Assembly: GCA_016223165.1 (NCBI GenBank)
Contig: JACRPO010000011.1
Location: forward strand, 58,596 to 122,595
Direction: 5' to 3'
DNA from: Burkholderiales bacterium
GTDB lineage: Bacteria; Pseudomonadota; Gammaproteobacteria; Burkholderiales; Burkholderiaceae_C
Length of the DNA: 64,000 nt
Made by a program: the position numbers and the translations under genes. The notes under the pieces are model-generated. The model worked only from the letters and a program-made list of their open reading frames with translations. It was not told the origin of the DNA and did no database searches. Below, piece after piece: positions 10,398 to 17,614 of the stretch. Each line of letters begins with the position of its first letter. The first letter of the stretch is position 1.

Positions 10398-11219
10398 CTA
10401 CGAGCTCGCCTGGGCGCCCGGTGGAACCGCCGGGCCCGCCTCGGCCGCATTCTCCTTGCGGCTGCCCATGGCCAAGGTGTTCAGGTGCGCGCCACCCGAG
10501 ATGTCGATCTCCGCGCCATTGATGAAGCCTGCCTCGGGCGAGCAGAGGAACGAGATCAGGGCGGCGACCTCGTCCGGCTCGCCGAGCCTGCGCGCCGGCG
10601 TGGCCGCCGTGCCGGCAGCGCGGATGGCCTGCGGCATGGCCATGACCTTCTCGGTCGCGATCAGGCCCGGCAGCACGGCGTTGCAGGTGATGCCGTTGCG
10701 GGCCAGTTCCAGCGTGACGTTGCGTGTCAGGCCGAGCAGGCCGGTCTTGCTCGCCGCGTAGCCGGCCTGCCGAAAGAGGCCCCCGCGGGCCGCCATGGAG
10801 GAGATGTTGACGATGCGCCCGAAGCCGTTGCCGATCATCTGCGGCGCCACGGCCTGAATCAGGTTGAACGGGCCGCCGAGATTGACGGCCAGTTCGCGCA
10901 TCCACGCCTGCGGCGCCATCGTCGTAAGCGGAGCGATGTGGTCCACGATGGCCGCGGCGTTGACGAGAATGCCGACCGCGCCGAGCGACAGCGCGACAGC
11001 CTCGACCGCCGCGTGCACGGCGCTGGCATCCGAGATGTCCAGCACCCAGGCGCGGCACCCGGCGCCGGCGCCGCGCAGTTGCGCCGCCACCTGCTCGACG
11101 CCGTCGTCGCGGTCGACGAGGGCCAGGAGCGCGCCCTCGCGCGCCAGGCGCTGCGCCGTGGCCCGTCCGATCCCTCCTGCGGCGCCTGTGACCAGGGCCA
11201 CGCGTCCGTCGTGCATCAT
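10398..11219 (-). CDS. Short-chain dehydrogenase/reductase of the mutase island
   Basis: 273 residues. Classical SDR motifs are present: TGAAGGIG at 11-18 for cofactor, an acidic VDRDD at the second strand (favouring NAD), NAA near 88, Ser140, and Tyr154 with Lys158 (YAASK). The C-terminal DISGGAHLNT segment is typical of family lids. The ATG at 11219 has AGAGG upstream. It is transcribed away from a TetR gene across a shared intergenic palindrome, so it probably belongs to the pathway of the downstream acyl-CoA mutase, perhaps oxidising a hydroxyacyl-CoA. The substrate is unknown. Confidence 0.9.
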   Translation of the reverse strand: MMHDGRVALVTGAAGGIGRATAQRLAREGALLALVDRDDGVEQVAAQLRGAGAGCRAWVLDISDASAVHAAVEAVALSLGAVGILVNAAAIVDHIAPLTTMAPQAWMRELAVNLGGPFNLIQAVAPQMIGNGFGRIVNISSMAARGGLFRQAGYAASKTGLLGLTRNVTLELARNGITCNAVLPGLIATEKVMAMPQAIRAAGTAATPARRLGEPDEVAALISFLCSPEAGFINGAEIDISGGAHLNTLAMGSRKENAAEAGPAVPPGAQASS

Positions 11220-11255
11220 CGTCGCCTCTCTGGTTGCCTCTTCGGGTCGCCTTTT

Positions 11256-11275
11256 TATCGAACAGGTGTTCAACT
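11256..11275. promoter_or_regulatory. Candidate TetR operator, site 1
   Basis: A palindromic core GAACAGGTGTTC (11260-11271) lies between the divergent SDR and TetR genes. Over 20 bases it matches the reverse complement of the second site at 12120-12139 at 13 positions, including the shared block TATCGAAC and the GTT three bases after the centre. TetR dimers usually bind such sites in their own divergent promoter. Confidence 0.6.
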
Positions 11276-11348
11276 ATAGAATGGCCGCTCCGGTTGCGCC
11301 AGACCCCGGCCTCGTCGTCGACGTCCTGGCGCGCGCATCGAGGGCAAG

Positions 11349-12008
11349 GTGAAGTCAGCGCAGGAAGGCGAGAAGCGTTCCCCGGGTCGCCGGTCAGCCA
11401 GGGAAAGCCTCCTGACCCAGGAGAGGGTCCTGGCCGAGGCCGAGCGCCACTTTGCTCGCCACGGCTATGCGGGCACGTCGGTTCGCGAGCTGGGCATGGC
11501 GCTCGGCATTGCCGGCTCCTCCGTGCTGCACCACGTGGGCAGCAAGCGAAAGCTCTATGCCGAGGTGCTCAGGCGCATCGCCGTCAGTATCGCGCCGGTG
11601 CTCGGCCACATCGACCGCGGCGTTCCCGCCGAGGCGATGCGCCAGCTCGCCGAGCGGCTGCTGATCTGGTCGGAGCTCAACCCCCACTACGTGCAGATCC
11701 TGCTGCGCGAGATGATGGAGAACCCGGCGCGCATCGACGAGGTCCACCGCTGGCAGCTGGCGGACTTCCTGCAGCAGGCCCTGCGCTTCAGCAAGGCAGT
11801 GGTCGGTGCGCGCGGCCGGAAGAAGGGCGGCATCGACCCCGACATGCTGCTGCTGGTGCTGCTGGGCTCGGTCAGCTACTTTCACGTCGCGCTGACGACC
11901 TTCAACGCCATCCGGGGCGGCGAGGCGCGCGAACTCAGGCGCCGCTTCCTCGGCACGATAGAAGCGATGCTGCAGGCGAGCTTGCCCGTCTCCGACCCGG
12001 GCGGGTAG
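11349..12008 (+). CDS. TetR-family transcriptional regulator
   Basis: 219 residues from a GTG at 11349. The N-terminal TetR helix-turn-helix is clear: RVLAEAERHFARHGYAGTSV then RELGMALGIAGSSVLHHVGS. The C-terminal half (about 90-210) is helical and would bind the effector. It is divergent to the SDR gene and 171 bases upstream of the mutase genes; related palindromes lie in both gaps, so it probably represses both arms. By analogy with other acyl-CoA pathway TetR proteins the inducer may be an acyl-CoA. That last point is inference. Confidence 0.9.
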   Translation: MKSAQEGEKRSPGRRSARESLLTQERVLAEAERHFARHGYAGTSVRELGMALGIAGSSVLHHVGSKRKLYAEVLRRIAVSIAPVLGHIDRGVPAEAMRQLAERLLIWSELNPHYVQILLREMMENPARIDEVHRWQLADFLQQALRFSKAVVGARGRKKGGIDPDMLLLVLLGSVSYFHVALTTFNAIRGGEARELRRRFLGTIEAMLQASLPVSDPGG

Positions 12009-12092
12009 GCCCCGGCGCCGAGTGCGGCGCCGAGTGCGGCCCCGAGTGCGTCCCCGAGTGCCCCAAGAGCGGCCGCTGGCCGCAGCGGCAAC

Positions 12093-12139
12093 TTGACATC
12101 GCCTTCGCGCGCCGCCTAATATCAAACGGCCGTTCGATA
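12093..12139 (+). promoter_or_regulatory. Sigma-70-like promoter overlapped by TetR operator site 2
   Basis: TTGACA (12093-12098) and TAATAT (12117-12122) are separated by 18 bases, a near-consensus housekeeping promoter that is conspicuous in this GC-rich DNA. A 20-base palindrome with one mismatched pair (12120-12139, core AACGGCCGTT) begins inside the -10 box and covers the expected transcription start. A repressor bound there would block initiation. The start codon of the mutase large subunit is 41 bases further on. Confidence 0.7.
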
Positions 12140-12179
12140 ACGGCACCGACGATTCGCCGGGCCGAGCAGGAGACGAGAG

Positions 12180-13778
12180 ATGGGGCTGCAGAGTCGGTCC
12201 GGCATTCCGCTGAAGCCCTTCTACACGGCGCAGGATGCGGCCATGCCGGCGCCCGAACTGCCCGGCGTCTTCCCCTTCACCCGCGGCCGCGCCCGGCCGG
12301 CGCAGGCCGCTCAGGGTGCGGAAGGCTGGATTCACCGCGAGCTCTCGGGCGAGGGTGATCCGCGGCACTCGAACGCCCAGCTGAAGTACCTCATCGGCAT
12401 CGGCCAGACGGGCATCGACGTCATCGGCGACAGCCCGACGCAGTCGATGCTCGACGCCGATCATCCGCTCGTGGAGCATTCGGTCGGCACGCAAGGCGTC
12501 TCCCTGTGCACGCGCGAGGACTACCTGCAGCTGTTCCACGAGATCCCGATCGAGCAGATCTCGGTGTCGAGTTCGGTGCCATCGATCTTCGCGCTCACCG
12601 GGCTGCTGGGCGTCGTCGAAGCGAACGGGCTGTCGCGCGAGCGCGTACGCGGCTCGGTCCTGCAGCCGCCCCTGTACGCCACCGATGCGGCCTACGCCAA
12701 CGGCATGCCGGTCGCGCTGCAGAGCCGCCTGTCCGTGGACGTGATGGAGTTCTGCGCCCTGCACCTGCCGCGCTTCCACTCGTATGTGGAAGACACCTAT
12801 TTCTACAGCGAGAGCGGGCTCGACGCCGTCGAGGAGATGGCGCTGGGCTTCGTGCAGATCCGGCATCTCGTGGGCGCGCTGCTGGCCCGCGGGGTGCCCG
12901 TGGACAGCTTCGCGCCGCGCATCGCCATCCTCGTCAACTGCTCGATGGACCTGTTCGAGGAGATCGCCAAGATTCGCGCCACCCGGCGCATCTTCGCCCG
13001 GATGATGAAGGAGGAGTTCGGCGCCACCGACCCGCGCTCGCTCTCGGTGGTGATCACGAGCCACACCTCCGGGCTGACCCTGACGGCGCAGCAGCCCGTC
13101 AACAACGTCGTGCGCGGCGCGGTGCAGGGGCTTGCCCTGGCGCTGGCCGGAGTGCAGGCAATGGAGATCTCGGCGTTCGACGAGGGCTATCGCACCCCGA
13201 GCGCCGAGGCGCACCTGGTGGGCCTGCGCACCCAGCAGGTCCTCGCGCTGGAGACGGGCATCACGCGGGTGGCCGATCCGCTGGGCGGCTCGTACTACGT
13301 GGAGGCGCTCACCGACGAGATCGAGGCCCGCATCCTGGCCAGGGTGCGGCAGGTCGAGCAGGCCGGTGACCCGATCGCGCTGGCCGAGAACGGCTACTTC
13401 CGCCGCATCTTCCACGACGCCGCGCTGCGCCATCACCGCGAGGTTTCGACCGGCGCGCGCCCGGTGGTGGGGGTGAACTGCCACACGCTGCCCGCGGGGG
13501 AGGACAGGCTGCTGCGCGACATTGCCGAGCGCAAGGTGGCGCCGTTTCGCCAGCGCATCGAGGCGATGCGCGAGCACCGCGTGGCGCGCAGTGCGGGCGA
13601 CACGCGGCGCGCGCTGCGCGAGGTGCATGCGCAGGCACGCGCGCCCGGCATCAACCTCGTGCCCGCGGTCCATGCCGCCTTCGGCGCCGGCGCCACGATG
13701 GGCGAGATCGCCGGCGCCCTGCGGCTGGCGTACGACGCCCCTTACGACCCTCACGGCGCGCTGCGCCCGGACTTCTGA
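12180..13778 (+). CDS. Divergent acyl-CoA mutase large (catalytic) subunit
   Basis: 532 residues, methylmalonyl-CoA mutase family, with the TIM-barrel half only (no B12 domain). Family landmarks are FPFTRG near 31-36, LKYLIGIGQTG at 68-78, DSFAPRI at 242-248, and the DPLGGSYYVEALTDE segment at 366-380. By eye alignment with methylmalonyl- and 2-hydroxyisobutyryl-CoA mutases, key positions differ: the RQ(Y/F/I)AG residue is Leu54 (RELSG), the SGYHI histidine is Phe208 (DTYFYSESG), and the TxYR motif is missing. The B12 subunit follows after 13 bases. It should rearrange a carbon skeleton by radical chemistry, but the substrate is unknown. Confidence 0.85.
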   Translation: MGLQSRSGIPLKPFYTAQDAAMPAPELPGVFPFTRGRARPAQAAQGAEGWIHRELSGEGDPRHSNAQLKYLIGIGQTGIDVIGDSPTQSMLDADHPLVEHSVGTQGVSLCTREDYLQLFHEIPIEQISVSSSVPSIFALTGLLGVVEANGLSRERVRGSVLQPPLYATDAAYANGMPVALQSRLSVDVMEFCALHLPRFHSYVEDTYFYSESGLDAVEEMALGFVQIRHLVGALLARGVPVDSFAPRIAILVNCSMDLFEEIAKIRATRRIFARMMKEEFGATDPRSLSVVITSHTSGLTLTAQQPVNNVVRGAVQGLALALAGVQAMEISAFDEGYRTPSAEAHLVGLRTQQVLALETGITRVADPLGGSYYVEALTDEIEARILARVRQVEQAGDPIALAENGYFRRIFHDAALRHHREVSTGARPVVGVNCHTLPAGEDRLLRDIAERKVAPFRQRIEAMREHRVARSAGDTRRALREVHAQARAPGINLVPAVHAAFGAGATMGEIAGALRLAYDAPYDPHGALRPDF

Positions 13779-13791
13779 GGCGCGCCCGATC

Positions 13792-14214
13792 ATGTTCAAG
13801 CCGAGGATCATCGTCGCGCTGCTGGGCATCGACCAGCACGAAGTCGGCGCCGTCGCCGTCGCCGGCCTGCTGCGCGATGCCGGCATGGAGGTGATCTATC
13901 TGGGCCGCTACAACACGCCGGCGACGTTGCTGCGAGCGGCCCGGGACGAGGACGCCGACGTCATCGGCATCAGCTGCCACTCATGGGAGTATCTGCAGTA
14001 CACGCCGGTCCTGCTCGACGCCATTGCCGAGCAGGGGCTGGACGTGCAGGTGGTGCTCGGCGGTTCGGTCATCACCGAGGCCGACGCCGCGCAGCTGCGG
14101 GCGATCGGCGTGGCGGACATCTTTGGCCCGCAATCGTCATCGGAGCAGATCGTGAGCAGCATCCGTGCCCTGGCGGCAGCACGGCAGGAGCGCGCGCGCT
14201 CCGGCACCTCCTGA
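13792..14214 (+). CDS. Cobalamin-binding small subunit of acyl-CoA mutase
   Basis: 140 residues. It carries a complete B12-binding signature: DQHEVG (DxHxxG, whose histidine is the lower cobalt ligand) at about residues 17-22, ISCHS in the middle, and LGGSVI late. Length and single-domain form match the separate small subunits of isobutyryl-CoA and 2-hydroxyisobutyryl-CoA mutases. It lies 13 bases after the large-subunit gene and would form a heterotetramer with it. The ATG at 13792 fits the usual short N-terminus before the first beta strand. Confidence 0.93.
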   Translation: MFKPRIIVALLGIDQHEVGAVAVAGLLRDAGMEVIYLGRYNTPATLLRAARDEDADVIGISCHSWEYLQYTPVLLDAIAEQGLDVQVVLGGSVITEADAAQLRAIGVADIFGPQSSSEQIVSSIRALAAARQERARSGTS

Positions 14215-14241
14215 TCCGCCGCAGCACCCTGAGGAAATCGA

Positions 14242-15126
14242 ATGAGCTACGAAACCATCCTGAGCGAAAAGCGCGGCCGCATCAGCGTCATCACGCTGAA
14301 CCGGCCGGAAAAGTACAACACCATTCGCCCGCCGATGCCCGACGAGATCGAGCATGCCATCGGGCAGGCCAACACCGACCCGGAGGTCCGCGTCATCCTG
14401 TTGCAGGGCGCGGGCAAGTCGTTCTGCGGCGGCTTCGACTTCTCCGGCGGGCTGGAGCACTTCGACGGCTTCGGCATCACCACCAAGGACGCGCCCTACG
14501 ACCCGGGGCAGGACATGCTGGTCGCGCTCAACCCATGGATGGCGCCGACGCAGAAGTTCATGGCCATCTGGAAGAGCGCCAAGCCGGTGGTCGTCAAGGT
14601 GCAAGGCTGGTGCGTCGGCGGCGGCTCGGAATACGCGCTGCTGGGCGACATCGTCTTCGCGTCGGAGGACGCGCACTTCGGCACGCCGTATTCGCGCGTC
14701 TGGGGCTGTCACCTGACGGCCATCTGGATCTATCGGCTCGGCCTGGCCAAGGCCAAGCACTACAGCCTGACGGGCCGCTCCATCTCGGGCAAGGACGCCG
14801 CGCAGGCCGGGCTCATCAACTTCGCGTATCCGCTGGACCAGCTCGACGCCAAGGTCTGGGAGTACGTCGAGGAGCTGGCGCAGATTCCGGTGACGCAACT
14901 CGCGGCCATGAAGTTCATGACCAACCAGGTCTACGACCGCATGGGCCTGCAGCACTCGTCGATGATCGGCCCGGTGTTCGACATCGTCATGCGCAACACG
15001 CCGGAAGCCGCGGAGTTCGTGCGGGTGGCCAAGGCGGAGGGCGTGAAAGCCGCGGTGGCCCTGCGCGACGGACCCTTCGGCGACTACAGCCAGGGTGGCC
15101 CGGGTGACAAACCCGACATCTATTGA
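14242..15126 (+). CDS. Crotonase-family protein lacking the second catalytic glutamate
   Basis: 294 residues. The crotonase oxyanion-hole segments are present: GKSFCGGFDFSGG (58-70) and GWCVGGGSEYALLGDI (122-137). Glu130 matches the first hydratase glutamate (Glu144 in rat ECH), but the second (Glu164) is replaced by Tyr150 in HFGTPYSRVWG. Simple hydration of an enoyl-CoA is therefore doubtful; isomerisation, thioester hydrolysis or C-C chemistry are possible. GAGGAA precedes the ATG. Position between the B12 subunit and the GTPase gene argues that it acts on the mutase substrate or product. Confidence 0.87.
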   Translation: MSYETILSEKRGRISVITLNRPEKYNTIRPPMPDEIEHAIGQANTDPEVRVILLQGAGKSFCGGFDFSGGLEHFDGFGITTKDAPYDPGQDMLVALNPWMAPTQKFMAIWKSAKPVVVKVQGWCVGGGSEYALLGDIVFASEDAHFGTPYSRVWGCHLTAIWIYRLGLAKAKHYSLTGRSISGKDAAQAGLINFAYPLDQLDAKVWEYVEELAQIPVTQLAAMKFMTNQVYDRMGLQHSSMIGPVFDIVMRNTPEAAEFVRVAKAEGVKAAVALRDGPFGDYSQGGPGDKPDIY

Positions 15127-15198
15127 GCCCCGGTGCGCTGGCGGATGCGCGCCGATGCCTCGAGCTGAGCCATTGCGCTGAGACAGGAAGGCGGCTTC

Positions 15199-16137
15199 AT
15201 GGATCAAGCGGCCGCGGCGCGGCTGGCGCAGGCCGTGCTGCAAGGCGACCGGCGTGCGCTGGCCAGGGCCCTGACAGTCGTCGAGAACCGCTGGGCGGGC
15301 GGGTCCGATCTGATGTCGATCCTGCGCTCCCGCCGAGGCTGCGCGAAGGTCATCGGCGTCACCGGCAGCGGCGGAGCCGGAAAGAGCACGCTGGTCTGCG
15401 CCCTGGCCGCGGCGCTGCTGGGCAGGGGCCGGCACGTCGCGGTGGTCGCCATCGATCCTTCCAGCCCCTTGAGTGGCGGCGCCGTGCTGGGCGACCGCGT
15501 GCGCATGTCCGCGCTTGCCGACAGCGGCGCATACATCCGCTCGCTGGCCACGCGCGGTGCGGTCGGCGGGTTGTGCCAGGCGGCGCGCGAGGTGGTCGAC
15601 GTGCTCGACGCGGCCGGCTTCGACATCGTTCTGGTCGAGACCGTGGGCGTCGGCCAGGACGAGGTGGATGTCATGCGCCTGGCCGATCAGGTGCTCGTCG
15701 TCTGCACGCCGGGCCAGGGCGATGGCGTGCAGGCCATCAAGGCGGGCGTGATGGAGATCGCGGACCTCTTCGTGGTCAACAAGTTCGACCAGGCCGGCGC
15801 CCACCAGGTAGTGAGCCAGCTCGAGCAGATGCTGGCCACGCGCGGCGACCCCGCCCGCCGGAACCGGCCGGTCTTCGGTACCACGGCCACGACAGGCGAG
15901 GGCGTAGGCGCGCTGGCCGATCGCCTGCTCTCCCTGGGCGAGGGCGGTCGGCGGCGCCCGGTTTTCGAGCAGCAACTGGCCGATGAAGTCTTGCGCCTGC
16001 TGCAGCCGCAACTGCGGCTTGCACTCCAACGCCACCCCGGGCTTGCCGACCAGGGTGCGCACGACATCGCGCGCCGCATGCTCGGCAATGCACTCGGCGA
16101 CCCACCCGGCGATCCACCCGGCGACGACCCCGTCTAG
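15199..16137 (+). CDS. meaB: MeaB/ArgK-type G3E GTPase, mutase chaperone
   Basis: 312 residues. The P-loop GSGGAGKST (about 56-64), the Mg-binding IDPSSPLSGG, the DIVLVETVGVGQDE switch region and the base-recognition NKFD are all visible; NKFD replaces the usual NKAD/NKxD form with Phe. MeaB proteins load and protect adenosylcobalamin in acyl-CoA mutases using GTP. The tail LGDPPGDPPGDDP is a short duplicated extension. The gene ends the mutase operon and has AGGAAGG before its ATG. Confidence 0.92.
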   Translation: MDQAAAARLAQAVLQGDRRALARALTVVENRWAGGSDLMSILRSRRGCAKVIGVTGSGGAGKSTLVCALAAALLGRGRHVAVVAIDPSSPLSGGAVLGDRVRMSALADSGAYIRSLATRGAVGGLCQAAREVVDVLDAAGFDIVLVETVGVGQDEVDVMRLADQVLVVCTPGQGDGVQAIKAGVMEIADLFVVNKFDQAGAHQVVSQLEQMLATRGDPARRNRPVFGTTATTGEGVGALADRLLSLGEGGRRRPVFEQQLADEVLRLLQPQLRLALQRHPGLADQGAHDIARRMLGNALGDPPGDPPGDDPV

Positions 16138-16180
16138 CCCGGCCGAGCGGCACCACGCAACCCTGCCCCGAAGGGCCGCG

Positions 16181-16197
16181 CCCGGGCCGCGACCGGG
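16181..16197. terminator. Weak hairpin between convergent genes
   Basis: CCCGG, a 7-base loop and CCGGG form a short GC hairpin in the 60-base gap between meaB and the convergent ABC ATPase gene. There is no U-tract, so factor-independent termination is doubtful. Confidence 0.25.
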
Positions 16198-16836
16198 TCA
16201 CGCCGTCGTTCGATGCGGCGCCAGTCGACCCAGGTAGCCGGCCACGGCGCCTTCCTGCATCAACGCCTCCAGGGAGTCGGCGAACAGCAGCCGGCTCACG
16301 CGCGCGGCGTCCTTGCGCACGAAGATGAAGCGCGTGCAGACCTCGGCCAGGATGTCCAGGTGCACCGGTTCGTTCGGGTGCAGGCAGAGGAAGACGAGGC
16401 GGCCTTCGTCGTGCAGGCGCCGGAAGAAGTCGAGCATGAAGCCGATGTAGCCGTCCTGCGTGTTGAACTGCGGCTCGTCGAACAGGTGCACGCGCGCACG
16501 CTCGCTGCGCGCGGGCTGCAGCATGAAGCTCGGCCGCGAGCGCTGGAAGGTGCGCAGCTGGTAGGACTGGTGGTAGTGCAGCGCGACGCGGGCACGCTCG
16601 GCGTAGCGCACGCGATGCACGTCCTGCCCTTCGACGCAGACGCGGCCGGCACTGGGCCGGTTGCCGCCGGTGATGAGCTCGAACAGCGTCGTCTTGCCGG
16701 CGCCGTTGGCGCCCATCACGCCGACGATCGCCGGGCCGGCGATCTCGAAGTCGGCCTGCAGCTCGAAGGTGGTCTCCTTGCGCAGCCAGCCGCGCTGGTA
16801 GCGCTTGACGAGGCCTTGCACCTGCAGCAGCGGCAT
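16198..16836 (-). CDS. Short atypical ABC ATPase of branched-chain-type importer
   Basis: 212 residues. Walker A (GANGAGKTT, 42-50), a Walker B-like HLFDEP (117-122) and a switch histidine (CLHPNE, His153) are visible. The signature motif LSGGQ is absent: the region before Walker B reads MLQPARSERARV, and the helical subdomain is about 30-40 residues shorter than in LivF or LivG. Its product may be a degenerate or specialised third ATPase, since canonical LivF- and LivG-like ATPases lie next to it. It starts 1 base after the LivF-like stop. Function is uncertain. Confidence 0.75.
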   Translation of the reverse strand: MPLLQVQGLVKRYQRGWLRKETTFELQADFEIAGPAIVGVMGANGAGKTTLFELITGGNRPSAGRVCVEGQDVHRVRYAERARVALHYHQSYQLRTFQRSRPSFMLQPARSERARVHLFDEPQFNTQDGYIGFMLDFFRRLHDEGRLVFLCLHPNEPVHLDILAEVCTRFIFVRKDAARVSRLLFADSLEALMQEGAVAGYLGRLAPHRTTA

Positions 16837-16837
16837 C

Positions 16838-17554
16838 TCAGATCCCCAGCCAGTGCCGCTGCAGCGCCGGTTGATCGCGCAGCTCGCGCGCCGCGCAGGC
16901 GTGGGCGATGCGCCCGCCCTGCATCACACAGACGCGGTCGGCGACAGCCAGCGCGCAGGCCACGTTCTGCTCCACGAGCAGCACGGCCACGCCCTCGCTC
17001 TTCAGGCGCAGCACGGTGGCCATCACGTCCTGCACGACCTTGGGCGCCAGCCCCTGGCTCGGCTCGTCGAACAGCACCAGCCCCGGCGCGCCGAGCAGGG
17101 CACGCGCGATCGCCACCATCTGCATCTCGCCGCCCGAGAGGTTCTCGCACTCGCGCGCCATGAGGACCTCGAGGGCGCTGAAGATCTCGAAGCATTCGCT
17201 CATCTGCCAGGCGCGAAAGCGCGTGCGCTTGCGCGCGATCTCGAGGTTGCGCGCCACCGTCAGCGTCGGGAAGATGCGGCGGTCGTCGGGCACCCAGCCC
17301 ACGCCCATGGCGGCGATCTCGTGCGTAGGCCGCCGCGTGATGTCGGCGCCGTCGAAGCGGATGCGGCCACGCCGGGCCGGCGTGAGGCCGAGCACGGCAC
17401 GCAGCGTCGTCGTCTTGCCCGCACCGTTGGGCCCGAGCAGCGCCAGCACCTCGCCCGGCGCCACGCTGAGCGAGGTGCCGAAGAGGACCTGCGTCTCGCC
17501 GTAGAACGACTCGACGCCCTCGAGCGTGAGGATGGGCGCCACCGCGTCACTCAC
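16838..17554 (-). CDS. livF: Branched-chain-type ABC transporter ATPase, LivF-like
   Basis: 238 residues from the GTG at 17554. It has a full ATPase set: Walker A GPNGAGKTT, signature NLSGGEMQM, Walker B LVLFDEPSQGLAP and switch LLVEQN. The GTG is preferred to the ATG at 17614 because the 60 bases between belong to an intergenic repeat whose end supplies the CGAAGG ribosome site. It works in the cytosol with LivG on the LivH-LivM channel. Neighbouring sugar-kinase genes suggest a polyol or sugar acid rather than an amino acid as cargo. Confidence 0.88.
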   Translation of the reverse strand: MSDAVAPILTLEGVESFYGETQVLFGTSLSVAPGEVLALLGPNGAGKTTTLRAVLGLTPARRGRIRFDGADITRRPTHEIAAMGVGWVPDDRRIFPTLTVARNLEIARKRTRFRAWQMSECFEIFSALEVLMARECENLSGGEMQMVAIARALLGAPGLVLFDEPSQGLAPKVVQDVMATVLRLKSEGVAVLLVEQNVACALAVADRVCVMQGGRIAHACAARELRDQPALQRHWLGI

Positions 17555-17614
17555 TGGAGTACCTTCGCGCTGCGCGCTCCGGTATGAGCCCTTCGGGCGG
17601 CCGGGCGGGCTCAT
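17555..17614 (-). repeat. Stop-to-start bridging repeat, copy 1
   Basis: Read on the minus strand, the element begins at the livG stop codon as ATGAGCCCGCCCGGCCGC, continues through CGAAGGGCTC and ACCGGAGCGCGCAGCG, and ends CGAAGGTACTCCA directly before the livF GTG. A related copy occupies 52293-52379 before the hcrC ATG. The 3' end looks like a ready-made ribosome-binding site. In translation it gives MSPPGRPKGSYRSAQREG, a string I recall at many predicted N-termini in Burkholderiales; that recollection is unverified. Confidence 0.65.

Noticed and set aside
16838..17614. ATG at 17614 as the start of the LivF-like protein
   Set aside because: It would add 20 residues encoded by the bridging repeat that also precedes an unrelated gene. 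The GTG at 17554 starts at the family N-terminus and has CGAAGG upstream.
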